Part shown: positions 17,506-25,409 of the stretch, piece after piece | Position numbering within the stretch: position 1 is the stretch's first letter | Layout of the letters: each line of letters starts with the position of its first letter | From: Firmicutes bacterium UBA4881 | GTDB taxonomy: Bacteria; Bacillota; DTU065 | Assembly: GCA_002399235.1 (NCBI GenBank) | Contig: DHDH01000050.1 | Coordinates: 36,615-73,789 of the forward strand | Direction of reading: 5' to 3' | DNA: 37,175 nt | Notes under the pieces: model-generated | Database searches by the model: none | The model's input: only the letters and a program-made list of their open reading frames with translations | Told to the model about the DNA's origin: nothing | Translations under genes and position numbers: made by a program

Positions 17506-18711
17506 GTGAACGTAAAAAAAGTAGCTCTAGCTTATTCAGGTGGTCTAGATACATCGATTATCATCCCTTGGTTAAAAGAAACCTATCATTGTGAAGTAGT
17601 TGCTGTGGCTGTTGATGTTGGCCAAAAAGACGATGGCGAAGCGGTCATAGCCAAAGCTTTAAAAAGTGGAGCTGTTGAAGCCTATTATTTAGATGTTACT
17701 GATGATTTTGTCAAAGATTATGTCTTTCCAATGATTAAAGCTAATGCCGTTTACGAAGGTAAATATCTTCTGGGTACATCAATAGCTAGACCTATTATTG
17801 CTAAGAAGGTTGTCGAAGTTGCTAAAAAAACTGGTTGCGATGCCTTAGCCCATGGTTGCACAGGTAAAGGTAATGACCAGGTCCGTTTTGAACTAACTTT
17901 CCAAGCTTTTGCTCCGGAAATGCCTGTAATTGCTCCCTGGAGAATTTGGGAGATTAAAAGTAGAGACCAAGCCATAGATTATGCTGCTAAAAGAGGAATA
18001 CCGGTACCTGTAACTAAAGAAAAAAATTACAGTATGGATAGAAATCTGTGGCATATCTCATATGAAGGTGGCATTTTAGAGGATCCAGCCAACGAACCAG
18101 CTGCTGATATGTTCTTAACTACAATTGATCCCTTAAAAGCTCCAGATGTACCAGAGTATGTGACCATTCATTTTGAAAAAGGTATTCCTACAGCTGTTAA
18201 TAACGAAAAGTTAGCACCAGTAGCTTTACTAGAAAAGTTAAACCAAGTAGCTGGCAAGCATGGGGTAGGTCGTGTTGATATTGTTGAAAATAGACTTGTG
18301 GGTATGAAAAGCAGAGGTGTCTATGAAACCCCAGGCGGAACCCTTTTAATGGAGGCACATAAAGAATTAGAGTACTTAGTACTCGATAAAGAAACCTTTC
18401 GGTTCAAAGAACAAGTAGCTGCCAAATATGCCGAGCTTGTCTATTATGGCCTCTGGTGGTCACCACTAAGAACAGCCCTAGATGCTTTTGTTGATGCTAC
18501 AAGTGTAAATAGTACGGGTTGGGTCAAACTTAAACTCTATAAAGGTAGCACTACTGTTGTGGGTCGCTATGCTGAAAAATCACTATACTCAGAAGAACTA
18601 GCTACCTTCGGAGAAGATGCAGTTTATAGCCAAAAAGACTCAGAGGGATTCATTAAGCTATTTGGTTTGCAAACCAAGATTGCTGCTAAGATCGAAGGGC
18701 TTAATCTATGA
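17506..18711 (+). CDS. argG: Argininosuccinate synthase
   Basis: ArgG condenses citrulline and aspartate using ATP. The 401-residue protein starts with the PP-loop LAYSGGLDTSI and contains the expected GCTGKGNDQVRFE citrulline/aspartate motif and YSMDRNLWHISYEGG. The start is GTG 17506 with AAGGAGG 15 to 9 bases before it. It shares the bases ATGA with argH. Confidence 0.95.
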   Translation: MNVKKVALAYSGGLDTSIIIPWLKETYHCEVVAVAVDVGQKDDGEAVIAKALKSGAVEAYYLDVTDDFVKDYVFPMIKANAVYEGKYLLGTSIARPIIAKKVVEVAKKTGCDALAHGCTGKGNDQVRFELTFQAFAPEMPVIAPWRIWEIKSRDQAIDYAAKRGIPVPVTKEKNYSMDRNLWHISYEGGILEDPANEPAADMFLTTIDPLKAPDVPEYVTIHFEKGIPTAVNNEKLAPVALLEKLNQVAGKHGVGRVDIVENRLVGMKSRGVYETPGGTLLMEAHKELEYLVLDKETFRFKEQVAAKYAELVYYGLWWSPLRTALDAFVDATSVNSTGWVKLKLYKGSTTVVGRYAEKSLYSEELATFGEDAVYSQKDSEGFIKLFGLQTKIAAKIEGLNL

Positions 18712-20114
18712 AACTCTGGGGGGGTCGTTTTCAAGGTAGTGCCGAAAAGCTTTTAGAGAAGTTTAATAACTCCCTCCCTTTTGACTATAGATTATGGGAA
18801 GAAGATATCACTGGTAGTATTGCCCATGCAAAGATGCTTTCTGAGGTAGGTATTTTACAAAGAGACGAAGGGCAAAAAATCGTCAAGGCTTTAGAAGAGA
18901 TTAGAAAAGAGATCGCAACTGGCAAACGCCAATTTGATTTTACAGTCGAAGATATTCATACCCAAATTGAGATTTGGCTTATAGAACGTTTAGGCGACTT
19001 AGGTAAAAAATTGAATACAGCTAGAAGTAGAAACGACCAGGTAGCTACAGATTTAAGGCTCTATGTAAAAAAGAGTCTGGAGCAAACTGCAGAATTAGCC
19101 CATTCCTTAGTTGAAACCTTAATTAAATTAAGTAAAGAACATGCAAATACTATTGTGCCAGGTTATACCCATTTACAAAGAGCTCAACCTATCGTTTATG
19201 GTCACCAACTGCTAGCTTATGCCGAAATGTTCACTCGTGATCTCCAAAGACTAAAAGAGACCTACCAAAGAACCGATGTACTTCCCTTAGGTTCAGGTGC
19301 TTTAGCCGGATCTCCCTATCCTCTAAACAGAGATCTAACTAAAGACTTGCTGGGTTTTGCTACTATTAGTAACAATTCAATAGATGGAGTCAGTGATCGA
19401 GACTTTGTTTTGGATTATCTGTATAGCTGTTCTCTTTTGATGATCCATCTATCTAGGCTTGCAGAAGAACTTGTGATCTATTCGAGCCAGGAATTTGGTT
19501 TTATCGAATTATCTGATGGCTTTTCAACTGGATCAAGCATCATGCCTCAAAAGAAAAATCCTGATGTACCTGAACTTATAAGAGGAAAGACTGGTAGGGT
19601 TACTGGTCATTTGCAAGCACTTTTAATGACTTTAAAAGGTTTGCCACTAGCCTATAATAAAGACTTACAGGAAGATAAAGAAGCTCTCTTTGATGCTGTG
19701 GATACTACCAAGCTTTGTTTAGAGATCACTATCCCTTTACTTTCTTCGATGCAAGTTAATAAAAAGAGAATGGCCCAAGCTTCTGAGGTTGGTTATCTCA
19801 ATGCTACTGATCTTGCAGATAGCCTAGCTTTGAAAGGAATGCCTTTCCGTGAGGCTCACCAGGTAGTAGGTCAGGTAGTTAGACTAGGTATTAGTTTAGG
19901 CTTGGAGATAACAGAGATTCCCCTTCAAAAACTTCAAGAGATCTCACCTTTAATTAATGCTGAGCTACTAAATAAATTAGATGCCCAAAGTTGTGTTTTA
20001 AGACGTAATATAAAAGGAGGCACAGCACCTAATCAAGTACTAATAGCAGCAGAGAAATTGCAAGTACGTTTAGATGATCTACAAACCTTTTATAAAAACC
20101 AAAGCTCCCGCTAA
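18708..20114 (+). CDS. argH: Argininosuccinate lyase
   Basis: ArgH splits argininosuccinate into arginine and fumarate, the last step of the pathway. The 468-residue protein has KLWGGRF at the start, TARSRNDQVATDLRL, the catalytic-histidine motif PGYTHLQRAQP, and the fumarase/aspartase signature GSSIMPQKKNPDVPE with its mobile-loop serine. It overlaps argG by four bases and its stop codon lies within the loop of the terminator that ends the operon. Confidence 0.96.
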   Translation: MKLWGGRFQGSAEKLLEKFNNSLPFDYRLWEEDITGSIAHAKMLSEVGILQRDEGQKIVKALEEIRKEIATGKRQFDFTVEDIHTQIEIWLIERLGDLGKKLNTARSRNDQVATDLRLYVKKSLEQTAELAHSLVETLIKLSKEHANTIVPGYTHLQRAQPIVYGHQLLAYAEMFTRDLQRLKETYQRTDVLPLGSGALAGSPYPLNRDLTKDLLGFATISNNSIDGVSDRDFVLDYLYSCSLLMIHLSRLAEELVIYSSQEFGFIELSDGFSTGSSIMPQKKNPDVPELIRGKTGRVTGHLQALLMTLKGLPLAYNKDLQEDKEALFDAVDTTKLCLEITIPLLSSMQVNKKRMAQASEVGYLNATDLADSLALKGMPFREAHQVVGQVVRLGISLGLEITEIPLQKLQEISPLINAELLNKLDAQSCVLRRNIKGGTAPNQVLIAAEKLQVRLDDLQTFYKNQSSR

Positions 20115-20131
20115 ATACGGGAGCTTTGGTT
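20097..20131. terminator. Terminator between argH and the coat genes
   Basis: A 14-bp perfect stem (20097-20110 with 20118-20131) has a seven-base loop that contains the argH stop codon. On the minus strand the hairpin is followed by TTTTT-like sequence, so it is a good terminator for the coat genes; for argH it lacks a T-run. It probably serves both. Confidence 0.8.
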
Positions 20132-20145
20132 ACACTGCGATATAA

Positions 20146-20436
20146 TTACCGAGGCATTTGATTTTGAGTGAATTGACTAGCGGCCTGTGAAATTTGTTGT
20201 TGATCAGCCTGATCTATTTGGTACCAACCTTTTTGATTCATGACTTGGAAGAGTTGTCTATGAGCACCATGAACTTCGTTTAAAAATTGCATTGTATCTT
20301 GAAAAAGTTCTTGTTGTACCATTTCGCTGGCTGAAACAGACCAGTTGTTAGCTAAGAACTTTTCGCTAGATAACATATCTTGCAACCGATCGCGGTCGGT
20401 CATTCCTTGTGTCTTACCACCAGTTGGATTAGGCAT
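20146..20436 (-). CDS. CotF-like spore coat protein
   Basis: This 96-residue protein is Gln- and Met-rich, with a long helical pattern (LANNWSVSASEMVQQELFQD, then LNEVHGAHRQLFQVMNQKGWY). It resembles the C-terminal part of CotF-family coat proteins, which have a ferritin-like four-helix shape. It would act on the forespore surface. GGAG lies upstream of the ATG on the minus strand. It is 18 bases after the other coat gene, so the two form an operon. CotF is normally one longer protein cleaved into two, so this pair may be its split equivalent. Confidence 0.75.
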   Translation of the reverse strand: MPNPTGGKTQGMTDRDRLQDMLSSEKFLANNWSVSASEMVQQELFQDTMQFLNEVHGAHRQLFQVMNQKGWYQIDQADQQQISQAASQFTQNQMPR

Positions 20437-20454
20437 TATCTCACTCCTTTTATC

Positions 20455-20655
20455 TTAATGAGGCATACTCTGACCACCTATATGACCTAAAAGATGATTG
20501 TAATGATTTTGGTGCATTCTTGCTAGACCATCAAAGATGTTCTTTAATTCTGGATCTTGACAACCTTGAGCATGATCGCTATACTTCTTAACCATTAGCA
20601 TCTCCCAAGAGAGACCATCTTTGATGAAGTTAAGTTCTTTGGTAGATAAAGACAT
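20455..20655 (-). CDS. Small CotF-like spore coat protein
   Basis: This 66-residue protein (MSLSTKELNFIKDGLSWEML, then HAQGCQDPELKNIFDGLARM) has the two-helix pattern of small CotF-related or ferritin-like coat proteins of Clostridia. It ends in a His/Gly-rich tail (NHYNHLLGHIGG). GGGAGGGG precedes the ATG on the minus strand. A mother-cell sigma E or K promoter is expected in the short gap before ilvD, but I cannot point to convincing boxes. Confidence 0.7.
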   Translation of the reverse strand: MSLSTKELNFIKDGLSWEMLMVKKYSDHAQGCQDPELKNIFDGLARMHQNHYNHLLGHIGGQSMPH

Positions 20656-20740
20656 GGAATCCCCTCCCTTCTCTTTCGCTTATAGTCTTACTCAGCAGAG
20701 GGAGCCTATACTCAACAAAAAAAGCTAAAGGAGGCAGTTT

Positions 20741-22387
20741 ATGGGTAGCCAAACGCTCACAAAAGGGATAGAGAGAGCTCCACATCGTTCGTTACTGAAG
20801 GCTTTAGGTTTAACTGACGAGGAAATGAAACGACCATTTATTGGTATTGCTACAGCTAAAAGCACAGTTGTGCCGGGGCACATGCATTTAGAGCAAATTG
20901 TGAACGCAGTTAAAAGAGGCATTAGTTTAGCAGGTGGTGTCCCCTTTGAATTTGGTGTGATTGGGGTATGTGATGGCTTGGCCATGGGGCATCGAGGCAT
21001 GAGTTACTCACTGCCTTCAAGGGAATTAATCGCAGACAGTGTGGAAATTATGGCTAGCGCTCATAATTTCGATGCCTTGGTTTTAGTACCCAACTGCGAT
21101 AAAATTATTCCTGGTATGTTGATGGCTATGTGTAGAGTTAATATTCCTTCGATAGTCATTAGTGGTGGACCGATGTTAGCTGGTCATTATCAGGAAGAAG
21201 CAGTGGATTTAAGTACTGTTTTCGAAGCTGTAGGTAAAGTAAGTGCTGGCAAAATGAGCGAAACTGAGCTAGCTAAGCTAGAGGATCTAGCCTGCCCAAC
21301 CTGTGGTAGTTGTTCAGGTATGTTTACTGCTAATTCTATGAACTGTTTAACAGAAGCTTTAGGTGTAGCGCTACCTGGTAATGGTACAATACCTGCCGTA
21401 GCCTCAGCTAGGCTCCGTTTAGCAACTAAGACTGGCATGCAAGCAGTCGAACTTGGTAAGGTGGGTCTAAAACCTAGTGATATTTTGACTAGAGAAGCTT
21501 TTTTGAATGCCTTAGCTTTAGATATGGCTTTAGGTTGTTCTACTAATACTGCTTTACATCTACCCGCTATTGCCAAGGAAGCAGGTATAGACATATCTCT
21601 AACTGATATCGATAAAATGAGTCGCCAAACTCCGCAGATCTGCTACCTACGACCAGCTGGCGATTATCACATGGAAGACCTGGATTTAGCTGGAGGGGTT
21701 CCTGCGGTGTTCCAAGTTCTTGCTGATGCTGGCCTCATTAACACAGAGATAAAAACTGTCTCGGGCACTGTAAGAGAAAGGCTCTCCCCACCTAAAAATA
21801 ACGAGATAATTCGTCCTACAAGTAACCCTTACCGGCTAGAAGGTGGCATTGCAGCCTTATGGGGCAATCTAGCTCCTGAGGGAGCTGTGGTTAAGCAAGG
21901 GGCAGTAGCTACAGAGATGATGCAGCATAAAGGCCCTGCTAGAGTTTTTAATTCGGAAGAAGAAGCTGTTGAAGCTATCATGCAAGGAAAGATTGTAGCA
22001 GGAGATGTAGTAGTAATTCGCTATGAAGGACCTAAAGGTGGTCCAGGGATGAGAGAGATGCTCTCGCCAACCTCTGCCTTATCAGGTATGGGTCTAGATA
22101 AATCTGTTGCTCTTATTACAGATGGCCGTTTTTCTGGGGCTACCCGAGGAGCCGCTATTGGTCATGTCTCACCTGAAGCTGCTCTTGATGGACCGATCTC
22201 TTTAGTAGCAGAGGGGGATGAGATCAATATCGATATCCCTAATCGTAGCTTAGAACTTAATGTAAGTGAAGCAGAACTTAATAAACGTAAAAAGAATTTA
22301 ATAAAACCACAAAAAGAATTAAAGGGTTATTTGAAGAGATATGCAGAAAAAGTAAGTTCAGCAGCTGAAGGAGCTAGATTTAAATAA
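20741..22387 (+). CDS. ilvD: Dihydroxy-acid dehydratase
   Basis: IlvD dehydrates dihydroxyisovalerate and dihydroxymethylvalerate to the keto acids of valine and isoleucine. The 548-residue protein has the cluster cysteines in NCDKIIPGM (C119) and CPTCGSCSGMFTANSMNC. The early segment reads VPGHMHL, without the Cys found in the oxygen-stable [2Fe-2S] enzymes, so an oxygen-labile [4Fe-4S] type as in E. coli is likely. It stands alone between the coat genes and a terminator, 5 kb from the rest of the ilv-leu genes. AAGGAGG precedes ATG 20741. Confidence 0.95.
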   Translation: MGSQTLTKGIERAPHRSLLKALGLTDEEMKRPFIGIATAKSTVVPGHMHLEQIVNAVKRGISLAGGVPFEFGVIGVCDGLAMGHRGMSYSLPSRELIADSVEIMASAHNFDALVLVPNCDKIIPGMLMAMCRVNIPSIVISGGPMLAGHYQEEAVDLSTVFEAVGKVSAGKMSETELAKLEDLACPTCGSCSGMFTANSMNCLTEALGVALPGNGTIPAVASARLRLATKTGMQAVELGKVGLKPSDILTREAFLNALALDMALGCSTNTALHLPAIAKEAGIDISLTDIDKMSRQTPQICYLRPAGDYHMEDLDLAGGVPAVFQVLADAGLINTEIKTVSGTVRERLSPPKNNEIIRPTSNPYRLEGGIAALWGNLAPEGAVVKQGAVATEMMQHKGPARVFNSEEEAVEAIMQGKIVAGDVVVIRYEGPKGGPGMREMLSPTSALSGMGLDKSVALITDGRFSGATRGAAIGHVSPEAALDGPISLVAEGDEINIDIPNRSLELNVSEAELNKRKKNLIKPQKELKGYLKRYAEKVSSAAEGARFK

Positions 22388-22390
22388 TAA

Positions 22391-22412
22391 TAAGCAGGGA
22401 TATCCCTGCTTA
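22391..22412 (+). terminator. Terminator after ilvD
   Basis: A self-complementary 22-base sequence (10-bp stem around TA) follows the ilvD stop by three bases and leads into TTTGCTTTTT. Confidence 0.8.
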
Positions 22413-22600
22413 TTTGCTTTTTGGGGCAACTTAAAATTAAAAATGGGACCTTAACATAGCAATCGATTGAAAGGATAAGGCATGAGAAGTTTTGGGCTAT
22501 AATTGTCATTATTAACTAATAAATGGCAAGTATTCCTTTATAGATGATATCGCATTCTTATAAGGCAAGTGTTATTTTAAGCATAAAGGAGGCGACAGAA

Positions 22601-22699
22601 ATGGCAGATAAATGCAAGAAAGCAAAGCCTGAAGCCTCGGCTCAGACAACAGAAAAGAAAGCTACCCCAAAGACAGAACCTAAAAAAGAAAAGAAATAA
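22601..22699 (+). CDS. 32-residue lysine-rich peptide
   Basis: A short frame encodes MADKCKKAKPEASAQ followed by a Lys/Thr/Pro/Glu-rich tail ending KKEKK. It has an excellent AAAGGAGG about nine bases upstream and is followed 11 bases later by a strong terminator, so it is a complete single-gene unit despite its size. It has one Cys near the N-terminus. The composition is like small basic nucleic-acid-binding or spore-associated peptides. I recognise no family. Confidence 0.6.
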   Translation: MADKCKKAKPEASAQTTEKKATPKTEPKKEKK

Positions 22700-22710
22700 A
22701 TACAGATGGA

Positions 22711-22741
22711 AAAATAGTGAGCTTACTGGCTCACTATTTTT
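22711..22741 (+). terminator. Terminator after the lysine-rich peptide gene
   Basis: A 12-bp stem (22711-22722 with 22729-22740), six-base loop and a T5 end make this a textbook intrinsic terminator. The bases from here to 22877 hold no gene that I can support. Confidence 0.88.
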
Positions 22742-22877
22742 AATCTAAGCTTCTAACCATAAACGAAAAAGGATTATACAATTCCCTTCATCTAGTTGAC
22801 CAAAAGAGGTAAACTAGGCTTTTATGGGATGATATTTCGCTTTTTACGTTTAGTAACAGTAAATGGGGAAGGAAAAC

Positions 22878-22897
22878 AGCCTGAGTTTAATCAGGCT
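22878..22897 (-). terminator. Terminator of the PPOX-like gene (minus strand)
   Basis: AGCCTGA and TCAGGCT form a 7-bp stem with a six-base loop. On the minus strand it is followed by GTTTTCC, about 50 bases after the stop of the PPOX-like gene. Confidence 0.6.
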
Positions 22898-22945
22898 GAG
22901 TTTTAAGTGACTGTTGTTTGATGTATAATTGTTTTCGTTTTTGGA

Positions 22946-23314
22946 TTAACCGATGGGATCTATTTTCTTAATAACCAGTAAGATACTATCCATAGTCATC
23001 TTTCTATTATCTGGTTTATCAACATTATAGCGCTCAATAACTGCAGCTTTCTCTGATGCATCTTGAAGAACTTCGCAGTAGATACGAGCACCGTATTTTC
23101 TAATATCACCATATTTTGTACTCTCGACACCTGGTTTGGGTAAAAACACAGAAACAACTACCAGGCTACCTCTTTTGAAGTTTTCTAGGGTTTGGTTTGG
23201 AGCTAAGCCAAAGGTCAAGTATTTGTTTTCAAATAATCCAGGAATAACTACAGCAGCGTTTGGTGAACCGTCAGGATTAACAGTAGAAACTACTACAATA
23301 CCATTCATGGTCAT
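22946..23314 (-). CDS. Pyridoxamine 5'-phosphate oxidase-like flavin-binding protein (N-terminus unresolved)
   Basis: The 122 residues from the first in-frame ATG (MTMNGIVVVSTVNPDGSPNA) fit the FMN-binding split-barrel (PPOX) family, including VNPDGSPN and FGLAPNQTLENFKRG. The same frame stays open upstream to a TAA at about 23431 and encodes plausible protein (GVKIDAFTSASVKNYYGPAA), which lacks a normal start codon. Just there is an A7 run (23424-23430). A minus-one shift on it would join this frame to an upstream frame beginning at GTG 23460. So the true N-terminus is probably further upstream and disturbed by an indel or slippage. Ligand and function are unknown. Confidence 0.65.
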   Translation of the reverse strand: MTMNGIVVVSTVNPDGSPNAAVVIPGLFENKYLTFGLAPNQTLENFKRGSLVVVSVFLPKPGVESTKYGDIRKYGARIYCEVLQDASEKAAVIERYNVDKPDNRKMTMDSILLVIKKIDPIG

Positions 23315-23483
23315 GTCAGCAATTTCTTCGATGCTAGCAGCTGGACCATAATAATTCTTAACCGAAGCTGAAGTGAAAGCATCGATTTTGACACCATTAC
23401 TGACAATGTTATGTTTAGGATCATTTTTTTAAATCCAAAGGAACCAATCTCCAGATACACGAATAAACGATTGAGGTGAAATT

Positions 23484-24604
23484 ATGAAATATAGATTATT
23501 AGGTTTTCTCCTCTTCATTCTTGTTGGATGTCATAACTATGTTCCTTTAGATAAAATAACTTCTTTACCAGAATCAAATGGACCAGCAATTGGATTAAAT
23601 TTAATTAGTAAGGATTTAAGAGGATTAGATCTTTCCCATGCTTCAAATATCCTGTTAAACGAAACATCTTTCGATACATATACTAAATGGCCAAGATTAC
23701 CTAAAGACTTTTCTCCCAAAGATATTTTAGAAATGGGTAAAAACCCAGGTTTAGGTATTAGAAAACTCCATAAACAAGGAATCAATGGCGAGGGAATAAG
23801 TGTAGGTATTATTGACATGGTCTTATTGAAAAACCATGTAGAATATCAAGATCAGCTTGTTTATTACGAAGAATATAATGCACATATAGAGCCGGAATTA
23901 CATGGGACTGCAGTAGCTTCTCTTTTAGTAGGGAAGAGTGTAGGGGTTGCACCTAAAGCTAAACTTTTCTATATTGCAACTCGGTTTAGCGAAGATAAGT
24001 GCAAGAACATTGCTTGGTCTATCAATAGATTATTAGACATTAATCAAACTTTAAAAGAAGAATTAGAGTCATAAGTATTTCTGCATCTTTTTCGTTAAAG
24101 GATCAAGATTTTGTATTAGCACAATTAGCTCAAAAGCGAGCAATTGAAGCAGGAGTTCTAGTTGTAAGTAGCGTTATAGACGAATACTATCCCCTAGCTT
24201 ATCAAGGCTTGGGTCGAGATCCTAGATATAATCCAGATAAGTGTGAATCCTTCAAAGTGGGTTCATGGTGGTCCGAAGAAACAGATAAGTGGTTAGCTGA
24301 TGATCAAGAAAGGATCTATCTACCTATGGATTCGCGTACTACAGCTAGCCCCTGGGATGCTAAAGGATATATATTTTATCGTATTGGTGGTTGGAGCTGG
24401 GTTGCACCCTATTTATCAGGCATATATGCTTTAGCACTACAAGTTAATCCCCATCTTACGATAGAGGAGTTTGCCCAAGCACTTCTTATTACAGGAAGTT
24501 ATCTAAATCTAGATTATCAAGGTAGAGCATTTCGGTTAGGCCCCATTTTTAAAGCAGATGAATTTATGAAACAAATTATTACATTAAAAGCATCCACTAA
24601 TTAA
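23484..24604 (+). pseudogene. Subtilisin-like (S8) lipoprotein gene broken by a one-base frameshift
   Basis: The first frame (23484-24074) starts with a lipoprotein signal (LLGFLLFILVGC, lipobox Cys 16) and contains the catalytic Asp region ISVGIIDM and the His motif LHGTAVASLLVG. It then stops early after LKEELES. Reading resumes in another frame as IRVISISASFS directly at the break (about 24062-24070) and continues through VLVVSS to the Ser region GGWSWVAPYLSG, ending at 24604. One missing base restores a protein of about 373 residues. The catalytic Asp, His and Ser are all recognisable though the motifs are diverged. It would be a membrane-anchored extracellular protease. A sequencing error cannot be excluded. 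GAGGTGA precedes the ATG. Confidence 0.75.
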
Positions 24605-24649
24605 AGCAGCTTTCTGTTGAGTTTGTAGCAGAAATAATATTATATCCTT

Positions 24650-24679
24650 AATAGCATCTATCGAGAGATTGATGCTATT
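24650..24679. terminator. Hairpin downstream of the protease remnant
   Basis: AATAGCATC and GATGCTATT form a 9-bp stem with a 12-base loop, followed by TT on the plus strand. It sits inside the right part of the IS relic and may end transcription of the protease remnant. Confidence 0.45.
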
Positions 24680-24992
24680 TTACACTGGAATATTAGACAA
24701 ATCGTTACGGTATTCTGGTGGTGTCAATTTAAACGTCTGGGTTATTCATAGACTCGTAGTTTTCTTTATGATTTCATAATCTTCGAATTTTGTAAGTGAT
24801 ACATCCCGGATTTTATTATTTCCCAGAAGCCCTACATGGAGCATTATCTAAACAACGACCAACTCTTGACATATCCGATATCATCTAGCTTTATTCAATT
24901 TGAATGCTTGATTAGGGTATTGAAACCCTGTTACTGTATATTTTAATAGTAGATAACTTTTGCACATAGGGAATTTTTGGTTTTCTCCCCAT
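24680..24992 (-). pseudogene. IS3-type transposase fragments (orfA start fused to orfB end)
   Basis: On the minus strand, ATG 24992 begins MGRKPKIPY, a typical IS3-family OrfA start, preceded by AAGGGAG. Shortly after, OrfB-like pieces appear in shifting frames: GFQYPNQAFKL (about 24895-24930), MSRVGRCLDNAP (24872 down to about 24837), GFWEIIKSGMYHL (about 24790-24832), KFEDYEIIKK, and KLTPPEYRND ending at the stop at 24680. The pieces are in the correct order for the end of OrfB. The middle of the transposase, including most catalytic residues, is gone, and several frameshifts are present. Confidence 0.7.
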
Positions 24993-25079
24993 ATAGAAAT
25001 GCTCCCTTTATGATAAACAGTCTTGTTATTTCTACTGTCTACCACAAAGGGAGCATACCAAGCGACGGATGTTTTTTAG

Positions 25080-25406
25080 CTAATTGCTTATTCGATGTAC
25101 AATACCAGCAACATTTGCTAGGCTTGTAACAAAGGCAATGCCAGTGCCTGGTTGTTCTAATTTTCCTGCTTTAATGATGGCATCAAGAACAGGTTTAGTT
25201 TTTGTTTTTTCAATAACAGTAAGAATGATCTCTTTTTCTGGTTCAATTACTAAGCCTAGAAAGTTTTTTTGTTCGTGGATACCTGTACCACGTCCATAAA
25301 TAATAGTACCACCCTCAGCACCAGCTTTACGCGATGCCTCAACGATTTCATCAGCCCAACCTTTACCTACAATAGTAACGATTAAATCATATTCAATGGC
25401 CTGCAT
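25080..25406 (-). CDS. P-II-like regulatory protein associated with DUF1538 transporters
   Basis: This 108-residue protein fits the P-II (GlnB-like) ferredoxin-like fold: a beta start (YDLIVTIVGKGWADEIVEA), GAEGGTIIYGRGTG leading into the T-loop region, and EKEIILTVIEK in the third strand. The classical T-loop with its uridylylated Tyr is not present, so it is a divergent member. It is the last gene of a minus-strand operon behind two DUF1538 genes. By analogy with GlnK-AmtB and SbtB-SbtA it probably binds a nucleotide and gates the membrane pair. That is inference from context. Confidence 0.75.
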   Translation of the reverse strand: MQAIEYDLIVTIVGKGWADEIVEASRKAGAEGGTIIYGRGTGIHEQKNFLGLVIEPEKEIILTVIEKTKTKPVLDAIIKAGKLEQPGTGIAFVTSLANVAGIVHRISN

Positions 25407-25409
25407 GGC

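Larger units (their letters stand above)
24606..25055 (-). mobile_element. Internally deleted IS3-family (IS150-group) element
   Basis: The bases between the protease remnant and the P-II gene are an IS relic read on the minus strand. The left end is TGCTCCCTTTGTGGTAGACAG from 25055, a layout typical of IS150-group termini. The right end near 24606-24640 (GCAGCTTTCTGTTG, then GTAGCAGAAATAA) looks like a decayed matching repeat. Between them lie the start of orfA and scrambled pieces of orfB. The element is about 450 bases against roughly 1.3-1.5 kb for an intact one. No target duplication is visible. Confidence 0.65.

Noticed and set aside
22467..22503. TTGAAA and TATAAT as a promoter for the 32-residue peptide gene
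   Set aside because: The spacer is 25 bases, too long for a sigma-A promoter, and no better -35 is visible.
23136..23351. A 71-codon plus-strand frame opposite the PPOX-like gene
   Set aside because: The minus strand carries the family motifs; this frame has no ribosome site.
24836..24945. A short plus-strand frame beginning MEHYLNNDQ
   Set aside because: The opposite strand carries recognisable IS3 OrfB pieces (MSRVGRCLDNAP), so this frame is a shadow.
25000..25055. Inverted repeat TGCTCCCTTT / AAAGGGAGCA taken at first as a terminator
   Set aside because: The 36-base loop and lack of a T-run do not suit a terminator; the outer copy is better explained as an IS150-like terminus and the inner as the OrfA ribosome site.
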